Assembly: GCF_000612845.1 (NCBI RefSeq)
Contig: NZ_CCAT010000042.1
Span: forward strand, 1-59,235
Origin: Clostridium ihumii AP5
GTDB taxonomy: Bacteria; Bacillota; Clostridia; Clostridiales; Clostridiaceae
DNA: 59,235 nucleotides
Direction: 5' to 3'
This document shows, piece by piece, positions 37,730-46,967 of this stretch (within the stretch, counting starts at the first letter, position 1; each line of letters opens with the position of its first letter). The translations under genes and the position numbers were made by a program. The notes under the pieces were generated by a model. The model ran no database searches and had not been told where the DNA came from. It saw only the letters and a program-made list of their open reading frames with translations.

Positions 37730-38191
37730 TTATATATGTAATTCTAAAAATTTATTTATCATCTTTCTATGACTTTTTACAACATTATCTGGTAATTCGC
37801 TAATATGAAAATAATTAAATCCTAATGATTCACTTTCATCAATATTTAAAATTCCTTTTACTTCTTTTGTATAATATGCAACAGTAACTGAATGAAATTC
37901 ATCACCATTGGCAATTTTTATAAAATTTCCTGGTCCTGAAAACACATCTATAAGATTTAACTTTCCAACTTTTAACCCTGTTTCTTCAAATACTTCTCTT
38001 CTAGCTGTGTCTTCTATAGATTCACCTAATTCCATGAGTCCTCCTGGTAATCCCCATCTTCCATATGCTGTAGTTTTACGTTTTTGCAATAATATTTTAT
38101 TCTCATCATTTATAATAATTGTAGTAGCTCCCACTAAAATAAGTGGTCTATGTCCAACTAAATTTCTTAATTCTGATACATAATTACTCAT
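37730..38191 (-). CDS. NUDIX hydrolase
   Basis: 153 residues from the ATG (MSNYVSEL) after AAAGGGAAG; a TTG 21 bases upstream is less likely. NUDIX box with MELGESIEDTARREVFEETG. Shares its N-terminal layout (xNYxxxLRxxxGxRPxIxxGAxxIIxD) with the NUDIX protein at 39198, so the two are paralogues on either side of the TagO-type gene. Hydrolyses a nucleoside-diphosphate-linked compound of unknown identity. Confidence 0.88.
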   Translation of the reverse strand: MSNYVSELRNLVGHRPLILVGATTIIINDENKILLQKRKTTAYGRWGLPGGLMELGESIEDTARREVFEETGLKVGKLNLIDVFSGPGNFIKIANGDEFHSVTVAYYTKEVKGILNIDESESLGFNYFHISELPDNVVKSHRKMINKFLELHI

Positions 38192-38217
38192 ATTTTCTTC
38201 CCTTTCTAACAATTATT

Positions 38218-39168
38218 TTATAACTTAAGTAGCAATAAAATAATTGAAGACAAACTTAAACATATGCTTATTAATGATATAAATACAACAACTTGCTTTG
38301 GCTTTAATCCAGTTGCTAATAATCTATGGTGAATCTGACTTGCATCTGCTGCATAAATAGGTTTGCCCTTCAAAGCTCTTTTTATAACTACATATATATT
38401 ATCAAATATAGGAACACCTAAAACTAAAATAGGTATGCCAATTGATATTACTGTAGCTTGTTTGAATGCACCATCAAGAGCAATTATTGCTAATATAAAC
38501 CCTGTAAAATTAGCTCCTGAATCACCCATATAAATCTTGGCTGGATATTTATTATATTTTAAAAATCCAATTAATGATCCAACTAATAGTATAGACATCA
38601 TTGCAGAATCAGTCTGATTTTTTGCAAGTGCAACTATAAATAATGTTGTACCTGCAATAGATGATAATGTTCCCGCAAGTCCATCTACTCCATCTGACCA
38701 ATTTATAACAGTTGTTACTCCTAAAATCCAAGTAATAGTCAAAATAAAGCTTATTTCTTTAGGAAGCATAATGTATTCATTTCTAAATGGGTCTGTATAT
38801 CCTTTAAATGCAATTCCCCCATAATATATAATAATAGCTGCTACAATTTGAATTATTAACCTAGGTAAAACGCCAAATTCTTTACCCTTGGTTTTATACC
38901 AATCATCAATTATTCCAATTCCAAAAATCAACAATGATGCTATTAAAATATGTATTACTTCCTTTTCTAATGGTCTTATAAATATAAAACACCCACAAAA
39001 GAAAGCTATATAAAATCCAACACCTCCTAATAAAGGAACTGCTTTTTCTTGTTTTTTTCTTTTTGTTGGTTTATCTAAAAAATCAATTTTATTTGCAAGC
39101 TTTATTAAAATAGGTGTCAATACATATACTATAAAAAATACTGTTAACGCAGCATAAAAATAGTTCAT
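38218..39168 (-). CDS. Undecaprenyl-phosphate sugar-1-phosphate transferase (WecA/TagO type)
   Basis: 316 residues with about 10 membrane helices. Family motifs: NWSDGVDGLAGTLS (catalytic Asp pair), IYMGDSGANFTGF, and IHHRLLATGL near the C-terminus. Transfers GlcNAc-1-P (or a related sugar) to undecaprenyl phosphate to start teichoic acid or surface polysaccharide synthesis. It lies between two paralogous NUDIX genes with short gaps, so all three are probably cotranscribed. Confidence 0.88.
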   Translation of the reverse strand: MNYFYAALTVFFIVYVLTPILIKLANKIDFLDKPTKRKKQEKAVPLLGGVGFYIAFFCGCFIFIRPLEKEVIHILIASLLIFGIGIIDDWYKTKGKEFGVLPRLIIQIVAAIIIYYGGIAFKGYTDPFRNEYIMLPKEISFILTITWILGVTTVINWSDGVDGLAGTLSSIAGTTLFIVALAKNQTDSAMMSILLVGSLIGFLKYNKYPAKIYMGDSGANFTGFILAIIALDGAFKQATVISIGIPILVLGVPIFDNIYVVIKRALKGKPIYAADASQIHHRLLATGLKPKQVVVFISLISICLSLSSIILLLLKL

Positions 39169-39197
39169 AACCTATCCTCCTTTTTGTACTAATATGA

Positions 39198-39665
39198 TTA
39201 AATAATTATATTTTTATAATGTTTTATAAAATCATCTATTATACATCTTATAGGTGGACTTATTTTTTTAGGTATATTATCTATTTCAAAAAACCTCGCA
39301 TCCTTTCCTTCACTTTTATCAACTACAATTTCCCCCTCAAAATCTTTACATATATATGTAGCTGTTACATTATATACTTCATTTCCATCTGGATATTTAT
39401 AATAAAGCTTCTTACCAGAATAAATATTGAAAATATTTAGCCCTTTGCATAAGAGTCCAACTTCTTCTTTTACTTCTCGTATAGCTGTATCTTCTAATGA
39501 TTCTTTAAGTTCCATTGCACCACCAGGCAATCCCCACATATCATTGTCAATTCTATGATGTAATAATATTCTATTATTTTTATCTAATATAATTACATTT
39601 GCTCCACACATTATTATAGGTCTTGTTCCTATTATTTTTCTTAAATCTTCAATATAATTAGGCAT
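39198..39665 (-). CDS. NUDIX hydrolase
   Basis: 155 residues from an ATG after AAGGAGAAGAATT. NUDIX box MELKESLEDTAIREVKEEVG. Paralogue of the gene at 37730. The first residues MPNY look like the lanthipeptide leader by chance only; the rest differs. First gene of the probable NUDIX-TagO-NUDIX unit. Confidence 0.88.
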   Translation of the reverse strand: MPNYIEDLRKIIGTRPIIMCGANVIILDKNNRILLHHRIDNDMWGLPGGAMELKESLEDTAIREVKEEVGLLCKGLNIFNIYSGKKLYYKYPDGNEVYNVTATYICKDFEGEIVVDKSEGKDARFFEIDNIPKKISPPIRCIIDDFIKHYKNIII

Positions 39666-39756
39666 AATTCTTCTCCTTCGTCTACTGAATTTTGCGAATT
39701 ATTTATTATTTCTACATAACTAACTAAATCCCTTTAATTTAGCAATACAAAAAAAG

Positions 39757-39792
39757 ATGACTAGTAATATTAGAATTTCTATCCATCTTCTT
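39757..39792 (-). terminator. Terminator after the unrecognised gene at 39831
   Basis: agatgactagtaatatta / atttctatccatct repeats the hairpin at 35797 with few changes and is followed by T-runs on the minus strand. Confidence 0.7.
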
Positions 39793-39830
39793 TTTATATT
39801 ATACTTTTTATTTTTCAAATTAGCTTTTAT

Positions 39831-40397
39831 CTATTCTAATACATTATTACCTAATATGTTTAATAACATTGCCTTAGCTTCTTCCGGTAACTCACCATAT
39901 GTTATTACTTTACTTTCACCTAAATTCATTACTTCTACTTTTTCATATGATTTTTCTTTTTCTTTTATTTCATCGATTTTCTTACTACTTTCATTTAGTA
40001 ATTCTATAAGTGTTTTTTGTTTTTTAGGTTTTTCATTTTCTGCTAATGGTGTTTCATATCTAACACCATCTATTACAATCCACCTACATCTCTCATCTTT
40101 TCCTAACTCCATTACATTATTAGATAATGGAGGCGTTAAAGCCGCTGATTGTATTTTATTAAAATCACCTCGTCCTACTTTAACCATGCCTTTTAAAACT
40201 GGAGTAAGTCCACCAGTTCCATTGCTTACCCAATTATTCTTATCTTGTGCATAACTACTCGCCTCTGAACTTATCTCTATAATATCTTTATATTCCTTAC
40301 TTAAATCAACTTTAGAATCATTTTCAGTATTATTTATTTTATTAAAATTATCACTTATTTTATTAACTTGAAAATTATTTCCAATTTTATCTATCAT
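39831..40397 (-). CDS. Unrecognised hydrophilic protein
   Basis: 188 residues from the ATG after AGGTGGTAGAT. The product is soluble and charged, with no membrane segment or signal. A central conserved-looking block (GTGGLTPVLKGMVKVGRGDF, then CRWIVIDGVRYETPL) sits between a polar N-terminus and a coiled-coil-like stretch (NESSKKIDEIKEKEKSYEK). I do not recognise the family. Single-gene unit with its own terminator. Confidence 0.7.
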   Translation of the reverse strand: MIDKIGNNFQVNKISDNFNKINNTENDSKVDLSKEYKDIIEISSEASSYAQDKNNWVSNGTGGLTPVLKGMVKVGRGDFNKIQSAALTPPLSNNVMELGKDERCRWIVIDGVRYETPLAENEKPKKQKTLIELLNESSKKIDEIKEKEKSYEKVEVMNLGESKVITYGELPEEAKAMLLNILGNNVLE

Positions 40398-40458
40398 ATC
40401 TACCACCTCTATTAAATAACATCGTGATTTATCTAATAAACTATATAGCTATTTTAAA

Positions 40459-41184
40459 TTAGATACCCTTTCTTAATAAAATATGATTATAAAATGCTAT
40501 ATTTTTATAATCCTCTATTTCTGAAACTTTCATTTCCAGTTGAAACATTTTTTCTTTCCAACTCTCTTCATACTTTATTTCATTATTTTGACCTAATCCA
40601 AAAAACGTCCTAATTCCAAATGTTTTTTCAACGTTAATATCCATGTCAGAACACCAATTTTTTATGTCATTTACATTATAATAATTTATATTTCCAAAAT
40701 AAGCAGCATTAGCTTCTTCACCATTAAATATTGAAATCGCCTCATCTATATTATTTTCAAAAATTGCCTTTTGCATTATACGTCCATTATGATTATGTTT
40801 TACAATAGATATTAATCCATTTGGTTTAAGTATCCTATAAAATTCTTTAAATATATCTTCTCTTTCTTTTGCATACTCAAAAACATTATGACATAATATA
40901 ACATCAAAATAATTATCAGATTGGTTTGTAAGTTTTTCTATACCACCAATAATTTGGTTATAATTATTCTCACACAATCGTGTCTTTACCATATCCATAT
41001 CCGGTTCAATTGCCATTACATCATTATTAATTGCTAAATAATTTGAAGTAATTCCAAGCCCACTTCCAAAATCAAGCACCTTGCAATTCTCTATTTTAGG
41101 TAACTGCTCCCAAAGCATTTTATAGAACAATTCATTCCACGGTTTTTTTGTATTTTCCACGTATATTTTAAAATCATTATTCAT
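40459..41184 (-). CDS. Class I SAM-dependent methyltransferase
   Basis: 242 residues from the ATG after GGGGGATGGAGAA; an ATG at 41232 lacks a site. SAM-binding motif I CKVLDFGSGLGITSNYL, an acidic residue in VMAIEPDMD, and IILCHNVFEYA as motif III. Substrate unknown. A type B repeat lies upstream. Confidence 0.83.
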   Translation of the reverse strand: MNNDFKIYVENTKKPWNELFYKMLWEQLPKIENCKVLDFGSGLGITSNYLAINNDVMAIEPDMDMVKTRLCENNYNQIIGGIEKLTNQSDNYFDVILCHNVFEYAKEREDIFKEFYRILKPNGLISIVKHNHNGRIMQKAIFENNIDEAISIFNGEEANAAYFGNINYYNVNDIKNWCSDMDINVEKTFGIRTFFGLGQNNEIKYEESWKEKMFQLEMKVSEIEDYKNIAFYNHILLRKGI

Positions 41185-41280
41185 TTCTCCATCCCCCAAA
41201 TTTTTATAAGAATATAAATTAAAATTATTCATATTTCAATTAAGAATTTAAATCTAGATTTTCTAAATTGACATATTACA

Positions 41281-41440
41281 ATATAGGGTTCCAAGTTCAT
41301 CTTCATAATTATTAGTTCCAAAACTTGGATACCCTTAAGAGTGAGACTAGCTCGGAATCATTTTATAGTAAGTATTTCTTTTGAAAGCAATATATTTACA
41401 ACTTAAAAAATAGTTTTAAATTCGAGCTTGTTTCCCTATA
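41281..41440 (+). repeat. TATAGGG-ended intergenic repeat, type B
   Basis: Runs from atatagggttccaagttcat to cgagcttgtttccctata, with inner blocks gagtgagactagctcggaat and atatttacaacttaaaaaat. Closely similar copies lie at 49551-49709 and, truncated, 53461-53580. Noncoding. Confidence 0.75.
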
Positions 41441-41488
41441 ATATTGTAAAAAATCGAAACCCCAATTACACTATTTTAAACTCTTAAT

Positions 41489-42394
41489 TTATATATAATC
41501 GAATATTGATAATTGAACATTTTCTGATTGATTTAATTTTTCTTTCATTGGTTTTGTATAGCTACTTGAAAGATTATATTTATCCCTTAACTCATTTATC
41601 ATTAAATACAAGTCATTTTTGTATTCTTTATTAGCTCCTCCATTTTTATATAACGCCCCAAAATCATCATATAATTCAGAAAACTCTTCTTTTATAAAAT
41701 TAAAAAACAATACTCTTGTATTCCCTCTTAAATACAGTGTTCCTGGAAGTACATAGTCCACTTTGCATTCACTTGCAATTTTAAACATCTCATCAAAATT
41801 CTCATACTTATCTGTTATATATGGAATTATGGGCATAACATGTAATCCAGTACTTACATTAGTCTTTCTAAATTCTTTTAAAACTTCAAACCTTTCTAAG
41901 CTTTTAGCACCAAATGGCTCTATCTTTTTTCTAATATTTTCATCCATAGTGGTTATTGTTTCTGCCACATTAACATAAGTTAACCTTGATAATTCATCTA
42001 TTAAATCATAATCTCTTAAAATAAGTTTTGATTTAGTAGAAATTATAGCATGTGTTTTATATTTTATAAGTAATTTTAATATTTCTGGCATAATTTTATA
42101 TTTGTTTTCAATTGGTTGATAACTATCTGTTACACCTCCAATATTTATAATCTCTCTCTTCCAACTATTACTTTTAAGTTCCTTTTCAAGCTCATCTACT
42201 ATATTAGTTTTTATATGAATATCATTAAAAAATTCTGATGAATTCATGTATTTATGTGAATACATAGCAAAGCAGTATTTACAGCCATGCTGACATCCCC
42301 TATAAATATTTAAATCCCAGCCATAAGGATTTTTTCTTTTCAATTTATTTAAAGCATTTTTGCACATCTCTTCCGTAATCTTTATATCATTCAT
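41489..42394 (-). CDS. SPL-like radical SAM protein
   Basis: 301 residues. The radical SAM cluster motif is CQHGCKYC (CxxxCxxC) in NIYRGCQHGCKYCFAMYSH. The following block and the C-terminal YKNDLYLMINELRDKYNL match the spore photoproduct lyase-like/Rv2578c group rather than true SplB, whose role in UV repair should not be assumed. AAAGGAAATATACG precedes the ATG. Substrate unknown. Confidence 0.82.
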   Translation of the reverse strand: MNDIKITEEMCKNALNKLKRKNPYGWDLNIYRGCQHGCKYCFAMYSHKYMNSSEFFNDIHIKTNIVDELEKELKSNSWKREIINIGGVTDSYQPIENKYKIMPEILKLLIKYKTHAIISTKSKLILRDYDLIDELSRLTYVNVAETITTMDENIRKKIEPFGAKSLERFEVLKEFRKTNVSTGLHVMPIIPYITDKYENFDEMFKIASECKVDYVLPGTLYLRGNTRVLFFNFIKEEFSELYDDFGALYKNGGANKEYKNDLYLMINELRDKYNLSSSYTKPMKEKLNQSENVQLSIFDYI

Positions 42395-42435
42395 CGTATA
42401 TTTCCTTTTATTAAATTATTATTTTTACAAAAATT

Positions 42436-42466
42436 AAAATGGTAGCATAACTTATACTACCATTTT
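42436..42466 (-). terminator. Terminator after the small membrane protein gene
   Basis: aaaatggtag / ctaccatttt is a perfect stem just past the stop at 42476, with T-rich sequence on the minus strand. Confidence 0.75.
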
Positions 42467-42475
42467 AATTCCTAT

Positions 42476-42787
42476 TTAGATAATACCACAATTAGCTAAT
42501 GAAGTTCCTATTATACATATACTCTCCATTACTAACATAAATAAAGCCAAAATGCTTCCACCTTTAGCTAGGTAATCATCTTTATGTTTAAATCCTAAAA
42601 TTACTGCAACAATTAAAAAAATTGTTGATATAATAACATGAGGAAATGGTATTCCTATAAATTCGAAAAAATATCGTCCTATTTCTTTACCACCTATGCT
42701 ACTAAATGAAAATAAAATAGCAAATAAAGAAAATGGCACTGTCAAACTCCCGATTCCCCATTTCTTAGTATTTAATGCTTTTTCCAT
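42476..42787 (-). CDS. Small membrane protein, family not recognised
   Basis: 103 residues with three hydrophobic segments (about 14-32, 47-67, 75-95). A GGTGGTGATGTT ribosome site precedes the ATG. The layout resembles small DUF4190-like helical membrane proteins, but no motif settles it. No operon partner closer than its terminator. Confidence 0.65.
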   Translation of the reverse strand: MEKALNTKKWGIGSLTVPFSLFAILFSFSSIGGKEIGRYFFEFIGIPFPHVIISTIFLIVAVILGFKHKDDYLAKGGSILALFMLVMESICIIGTSLANCGII

Positions 42788-42942
42788 AACATCACCACCT
42801 AAATTTTAAACTTTTCTTTGTAATTATATAACAAAAATTAACATTATTCAAATTTATTTCATTTTTTAGATAATTATAGGATAAAAATTAAAAATATCTA
42901 CTTACATTATTCAAAACTTTATTTGCATTATATAATAATTAG

Positions 42943-43590
42943 TTATAGATATTTTTTAATTTTGACCCTCACAAATTTTGCACATAATTTAGTTACATAC
43001 TCCAAAATTTCTAAACTCTTAATATAACTATTATCTATTTCAAGTGAATGTGTGGCATCTTCAATTATATATAAGTTTACTAAATCATATTTTTCTATTT
43101 CATTAATATATTGTTTATTAAAAAATTTATCGTTTGTTCCTACAATTACATCACATTTACAATTTTTCATATATTGCATTGTATCAATTACAGGTGTTAA
43201 AAATAAATTATCAACTTTATCATATCCTATAAATTTACTAATTTCACCTGCAATTACTGTTCCTAAACTTTTACTAATAAAAAATATGTTTTCATATGAA
43301 TTATTCATACACTTTTTGATAACTTCCTTTGATTCAAAAACTATTTGTTTTAAAAAATTTTCTTCATATGTTTTATTTGCTTTATAATATCCATATTCTA
43401 AACTTAATACATCACAACCTGACAATAATGTTGCCTTTCTAGCATAGTGTAATATTGGATCACTACATGTTCCATCACTACCTGGAAATATTACTACAAT
43501 AGACTTTGATTTAGGTGTATGTGTCAAAAATAAATTATCTAACTCTTGTCCAAAACAAGAATTTATCTTAACTATAAATTTATTAATCAA
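42943..43590 (-). CDS. Alpha/beta-fold hydrolase
   Basis: 215 residues from a TTG after GGGGTGAT. The nucleophile elbow is FFISKSLGTVIAG (Ser in KSLGT); the oxyanion-side strand is IVVIFPGSDGTCSDP; the catalytic His is likely in EDATHSLEID. Function unknown; probably an esterase- or lipase-like cytoplasmic enzyme. Confidence 0.75.
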   Translation of the reverse strand: MINKFIVKINSCFGQELDNLFLTHTPKSKSIVVIFPGSDGTCSDPILHYARKATLLSGCDVLSLEYGYYKANKTYEENFLKQIVFESKEVIKKCMNNSYENIFFISKSLGTVIAGEISKFIGYDKVDNLFLTPVIDTMQYMKNCKCDVIVGTNDKFFNKQYINEIEKYDLVNLYIIEDATHSLEIDNSYIKSLEILEYVTKLCAKFVRVKIKKYL

Positions 43591-43658
43591 TAAATCACCC
43601 CTTTATATCATATAATATATATTTCTTTATAATATTTTCAATTCCTTTAAAATAGAAA

Positions 43659-43696
43659 AATCATATCAAAATAGTATAAATTATTTTGATATGATT
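43659..43696 (-). terminator. Terminator of the ftsEX operon
   Basis: aatcatatcaaaata / tattttgatatgatt is a perfect 15-base stem just beyond the ftsX stop, followed by an AT-rich tail. Confidence 0.8.
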
Positions 43697-43707
43697 TATA
43701 TTTTATT

Positions 43708-44628
43708 CTATACTTTTAAATATTTTCTAATTGATATTAAACTTCCAAGAATCCCAATTCCACTACCTATTAAAATCATTATAGGTACTAATAGAATTAA
43801 AAGACTGCTTAAACTTGGCATAACGAATCCACTTATCATTTGACTAAGAACATTGGTTATAGTTCCTGTTGCACTATAGTATATTATGGATATTACTCCT
43901 GCACTTAAAAGTGCTCCTATAGTTCCAATTAAAAATCCTTCCATTATAAATGGCAATCGTATGTAATTATTAGTTGCTCCTATGTACTTAATTATACTAA
44001 TTTCTTTTTTTCTCACAAAAATTGCTACTTTAATACTATTAGATATTAAAAGTACTGATGCAACAACTAATCCAATTATAAAAGCTCCACCTATAATCTT
44101 AGTATACTTACTAAACTTTTGTAAAAAGCTTGTTATTACACTACTATCATTAACCTTATATATAGCTTCCAAGGAATCTACATTTTCCTTTACTTCCTCA
44201 TTTTTAGTAGGCTCTACAGTTTTTATAGAAAAACTTGCTGGTATTGGATTTTTGGTTTCTTCCACTACTTCATTAAGAATTTGAGCCATTTCTGTGTCAC
44301 CTTGTGTAGATAAGCTTTCATTGTATTCTTTAAGTCCCTCTTCTGATGAAACATATTCTACACTTTTAACATTATCCATATTCTCTATTTCTTTTTGCAA
44401 TGATGCTACTTCACTTTTTTCTATATTTTCATCTAAAAAAGCAACTACTTCAACTTCACCTTGCATATTATTAATGTTTTCATTAACTATATTTATAAAC
44501 ATGTATACTATTCCAAATATACTTAATGATATAAAAACTGTACTAATAGCTACAATAGAAACTAGCCTATTTTTTAGCATATTATAAAATCCTTCTTTAA
44601 ATAATCCTGTTGCAGTTTTAAGCTTCAA
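43708..44628 (-). CDS. ftsX: Cell-division ABC permease FtsX
   Basis: 306 residues from a TTG after GGTGAG, overlapping ftsE by 11 bases. One N-terminal helix (about 22-45), an extracellular loop of about 120 residues, then three C-terminal helices with FVRKKEISIIKYIGATNNYI, the usual FtsX layout. With FtsE it couples ATP hydrolysis to activation of a peptidoglycan hydrolase outside the cell; the matching hydrolase is encoded two genes upstream in the same operon. Confidence 0.93.
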   Translation of the reverse strand: MKLKTATGLFKEGFYNMLKNRLVSIVAISTVFISLSIFGIVYMFINIVNENINNMQGEVEVVAFLDENIEKSEVASLQKEIENMDNVKSVEYVSSEEGLKEYNESLSTQGDTEMAQILNEVVEETKNPIPASFSIKTVEPTKNEEVKENVDSLEAIYKVNDSSVITSFLQKFSKYTKIIGGAFIIGLVVASVLLISNSIKVAIFVRKKEISIIKYIGATNNYIRLPFIMEGFLIGTIGALLSAGVISIIYYSATGTITNVLSQMISGFVMPSLSSLLILLVPIMILIGSGIGILGSLISIRKYLKV

Positions 44629-45304
44629 TTATATACTCACCATCCTCATTATCACTAATAATTACTCCTTTGCTCATACTAATTACTCTCTTTTTCAAAG
44701 AGTTAACAATATTAGTATCATGGGTAGCCATAATTACAGTTGTACCACGATTATTTATATCAACTAATAAATCCACAATTTCTTTTGCTGTAATTGGATC
44801 TAAATTTCCTGTAGGCTCATCTGCAAGTAATATTTTAGGTTCATTTATAATTGCCCTTGCTACTGCAACTCTTTGTTGTTCTCCACCCGATAATTCATGA
44901 GGATAACAATTTGCTTTCTTATGAAGTCCTACTAATTTTAATATTTGAGGAACTTTTTTATTTATATCATTTTCCTCTGCTTCAACTACTTTCATTGCAT
45001 ATTCAACATTTTGATATACTGTTTTTTGTGGTAGTAATCTAAAATCTTGAAATACTACACCAATTTTTCTTCTAAAATAAGGCATGTCCTTTTCTTTAAT
45101 TGAAAAAATATTACAATTATCAACATTAATTATACCTTTTGTTGCTTTTGTTTCTCCTAATATCATTTTTATTACAGAAGATTTCCCTGAACCAGATAAT
45201 CCAACTAAAAAAACAAACTCTCCTGAACTAACTTTCATATTTATATTATTTACTGCTACATTTTTATCATTATAATTTTTTGTAACATTTTTAAAGTTTA
45301 TCAT
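44618..45304 (-). CDS. ftsE: Cell-division ABC ATPase FtsE
   Basis: 228 residues. Walker A GLSGSGKSSVIKMILG, signature LSGGEQQRVAVARAI, Walker B ILLADEPTGNLD and switch His in IMATHDTNIV are all intact. FVVFQDFRLLP-like residues (VFQDFRLLPQKTVYQNV) match the FtsE subfamily. It overlaps ftsX and follows the hydrolase gene by 14 bases. Confidence 0.94.
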   Translation of the reverse strand: MINFKNVTKNYNDKNVAVNNINMKVSSGEFVFLVGLSGSGKSSVIKMILGETKATKGIINVDNCNIFSIKEKDMPYFRRKIGVVFQDFRLLPQKTVYQNVEYAMKVVEAEENDINKKVPQILKLVGLHKKANCYPHELSGGEQQRVAVARAIINEPKILLADEPTGNLDPITAKEIVDLLVDINNRGTTVIMATHDTNIVNSLKKRVISMSKGVIISDNEDGEYIIEA

Positions 45305-45318
45305 TAATAAGCCTCCAT

Positions 45319-46407
45319 TTACTTTTGTAAATAACCCATTGGATCCACAAATGAACCATTTAATTGCACTCCAAAATGACTATGATTACCTGTAGAATTT
45401 CCTGTTGTTCCTACAGTTGCTATATTTTGTCCTTTTGAAACCTTTTGACCTACACTGACTAAAAGTGAAGTATTATGTGCATAATAAGTAAGTAATCCGC
45501 CACCATGATCTATTATAACTAAATTTCCATAAGATGAGCTGTAACTAGATGTAATTACAGTTCCTCCATTAGCTGCAACTACTGGTGTTCCAGCTGGTGC
45601 TGGTATATCTATTGCATTATGATACTTAGTTTCTCCAGTAAATGGATCTGCTCTATATCCAAAATAAGAAGAAATATTGTAGTATCCCACAACTGGCCAC
45701 ATCATTTGACCGCCTTCATATTTTCCTCCACTAGCCATACTTGCTGCTTCTTTTTCTAATGTTTTAATTTCTTCTTCTAGGTCACTTTGAATTTTTGATA
45801 ACTTTTTCTTTTCTTCAGTTTGTTTACTCTTCAAGCCTTCAAGTTTTACTTTTTCAGTTTCTGCAACTTTTTTCTTTTCTTCAATTTCTTTTATTTGATT
45901 TTCTAATTTAGTTTTCTTTTCTTTTAAGTTGCTTTCAAGTTCATTAATTTCATCTACTAATGAATTATTATTTTTTATTAAATTGCTTACCATTTCAAAT
46001 CTCATTATAAAATTATTTAAATCTTTAGATTGCAATAATAACGCTAAATAACCTGTAGCATTTTGTTCATATTGAATCTTCATAACAGATCTTATAAGTT
46101 CATATTTTTCTTTTTTAGAAACTTCAGCAGCTTCTATATCTTTTTTTATTTTCTCATTTTCTTTTTCTAATTTAGCATTTTCACTTTCTATATTAGCAAT
46201 ATTTTTTTTAGTACTATCTATTTGACTTTGTAATTTTTCAGTTTCTTTCTCTAAGTTTCTTAAATTTTCAATTACCTTATCTAATTCCGCATTTGCATCT
46301 TCTATTGTTTTTTCAGCACCATAAACTACTGAAAAACTACTGCTGTAAAAAGCTATATTTATAGCGCCTACCATTGCTAAAATTAAAGCTATACTTTTCT
46401 TTCTCAT
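45319..46407 (-). CDS. Secreted coiled-coil M23 peptidase, FtsEX-dependent hydrolase (PcsB/EnvC-like)
   Basis: 362 residues from the ATG after GAGGAGATGTTTTATT. A signal peptide (about 1-30, MRKKSIALILAMVG start, VVYGA end), a long coiled coil (about 32-235) and a C-terminal M23/LytM domain with zinc ligands in HNAIDIPAPAGTP and NHSHFGV. The order hydrolase-ftsE-ftsX in one operon implies that this is the FtsEX-controlled murein hydrolase acting at division. EnvC-type members lack zinc ligands; these are present, so it may be directly catalytic. Confidence 0.9.
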   Translation of the reverse strand: MRKKSIALILAMVGAINIAFYSSSFSVVYGAEKTIEDANAELDKVIENLRNLEKETEKLQSQIDSTKKNIANIESENAKLEKENEKIKKDIEAAEVSKKEKYELIRSVMKIQYEQNATGYLALLLQSKDLNNFIMRFEMVSNLIKNNNSLVDEINELESNLKEKKTKLENQIKEIEEKKKVAETEKVKLEGLKSKQTEEKKKLSKIQSDLEEEIKTLEKEAASMASGGKYEGGQMMWPVVGYYNISSYFGYRADPFTGETKYHNAIDIPAPAGTPVVAANGGTVITSSYSSSYGNLVIIDHGGGLLTYYAHNTSLLVSVGQKVSKGQNIATVGTTGNSTGNHSHFGVQLNGSFVDPMGYLQK

Positions 46408-46475
46408 AATAAAACATCTCCTCTTTCCACACAAAGTTATAATATTTTAAATAAACCTTGTGGCTTGTCTTGTTT

Positions 46476-46521
46476 AATTTCAAGTTTTGGAATGAATAAG
46501 TTAATAAGGAAACTTGAAATT
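46476..46521 (-). other. Hairpin in the 5-prime leader of the murein hydrolase mRNA
   Basis: aatttcaagttt / aaacttgaaatt is a perfect 12-base stem inside the roughly 215-base untranslated leader between the promoter at 46631 and the start at 46407. It may affect mRNA stability. Confidence 0.4.
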
Positions 46522-46630
46522 TTTCACTTTATTTGTGAATACATTGCCTATATTTTCTAATTAATATATTTTTTTATAAAATATGAATTATTTAGGAATA
46601 TTTGAACACATATTCATGTAAGCGTTTTTT

Positions 46631-46659
46631 ATTTTACTTTATTATTAAACAAATGTCAA
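46631..46659 (-). promoter_or_regulatory. Probable sigma-A promoter of the hydrolase-ftsEX operon
   Basis: Minus-strand TTGACA, 17-base spacer, TAAAAT. This is the best promoter match in the gap and implies a long leader. Confidence 0.65.
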
Positions 46660-46702
46660 TAAAACACCCCTTACCATAAAATTTTATAATCACAAAAACG
46701 TT

Positions 46703-46733
46703 AGAGGCAACTGATCTTAAATCAGTTGCCTCT
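46703..46733 (-). terminator. Terminator after the NUDIX/GNAT gene group
   Basis: agaggcaactgat / atcagttgcctct is a perfect 13-base stem; on the minus strand it is followed by AACGTTTTTG. Confidence 0.8.
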
Positions 46734-46736
46734 ATT

Positions 46737-46958
46737 TATAGGGTTCCAAATTCAAATTTTAAATAACATCTTTATGAAATGATATTGTTAAACTTACAAT
46801 TTTTTCTATTTTTATATTTGGAACCAAGTAAGAGTTTGGAAATCCAAATTTTACATTCATTTTCAATTAAACTAATTAGAATTCTCAACTGAAACATTAA
46901 TAACATTACCTTTATTTGATACTTAAATAATCTTATTTTCAAATTTGAAATCTTATAG
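46737..46958 (+). repeat. TATAGGG-ended intergenic repeat, type A
   Basis: Begins tatagggttccaaattcaaa and contains tatttggaaccaagtaagag, as in the copies at 15944 and 58977; its far end (aaatttgaaatcttatag) is degraded. Noncoding; it lies between the NUDIX stop and its terminator. Confidence 0.65.
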
Positions 46959-46967
46959 AAATTTCAT

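Noticed and set aside
39198-39665. A further lanthipeptide precursor starting MPNY
   Set aside because: The protein continues as a full NUDIX hydrolase; the four-residue match is chance.
41489-42394. True spore photoproduct lyase (splB)
   Set aside because: The cluster motif and length fit the wider SPL-like radical SAM group; no SplB-specific features could be confirmed.
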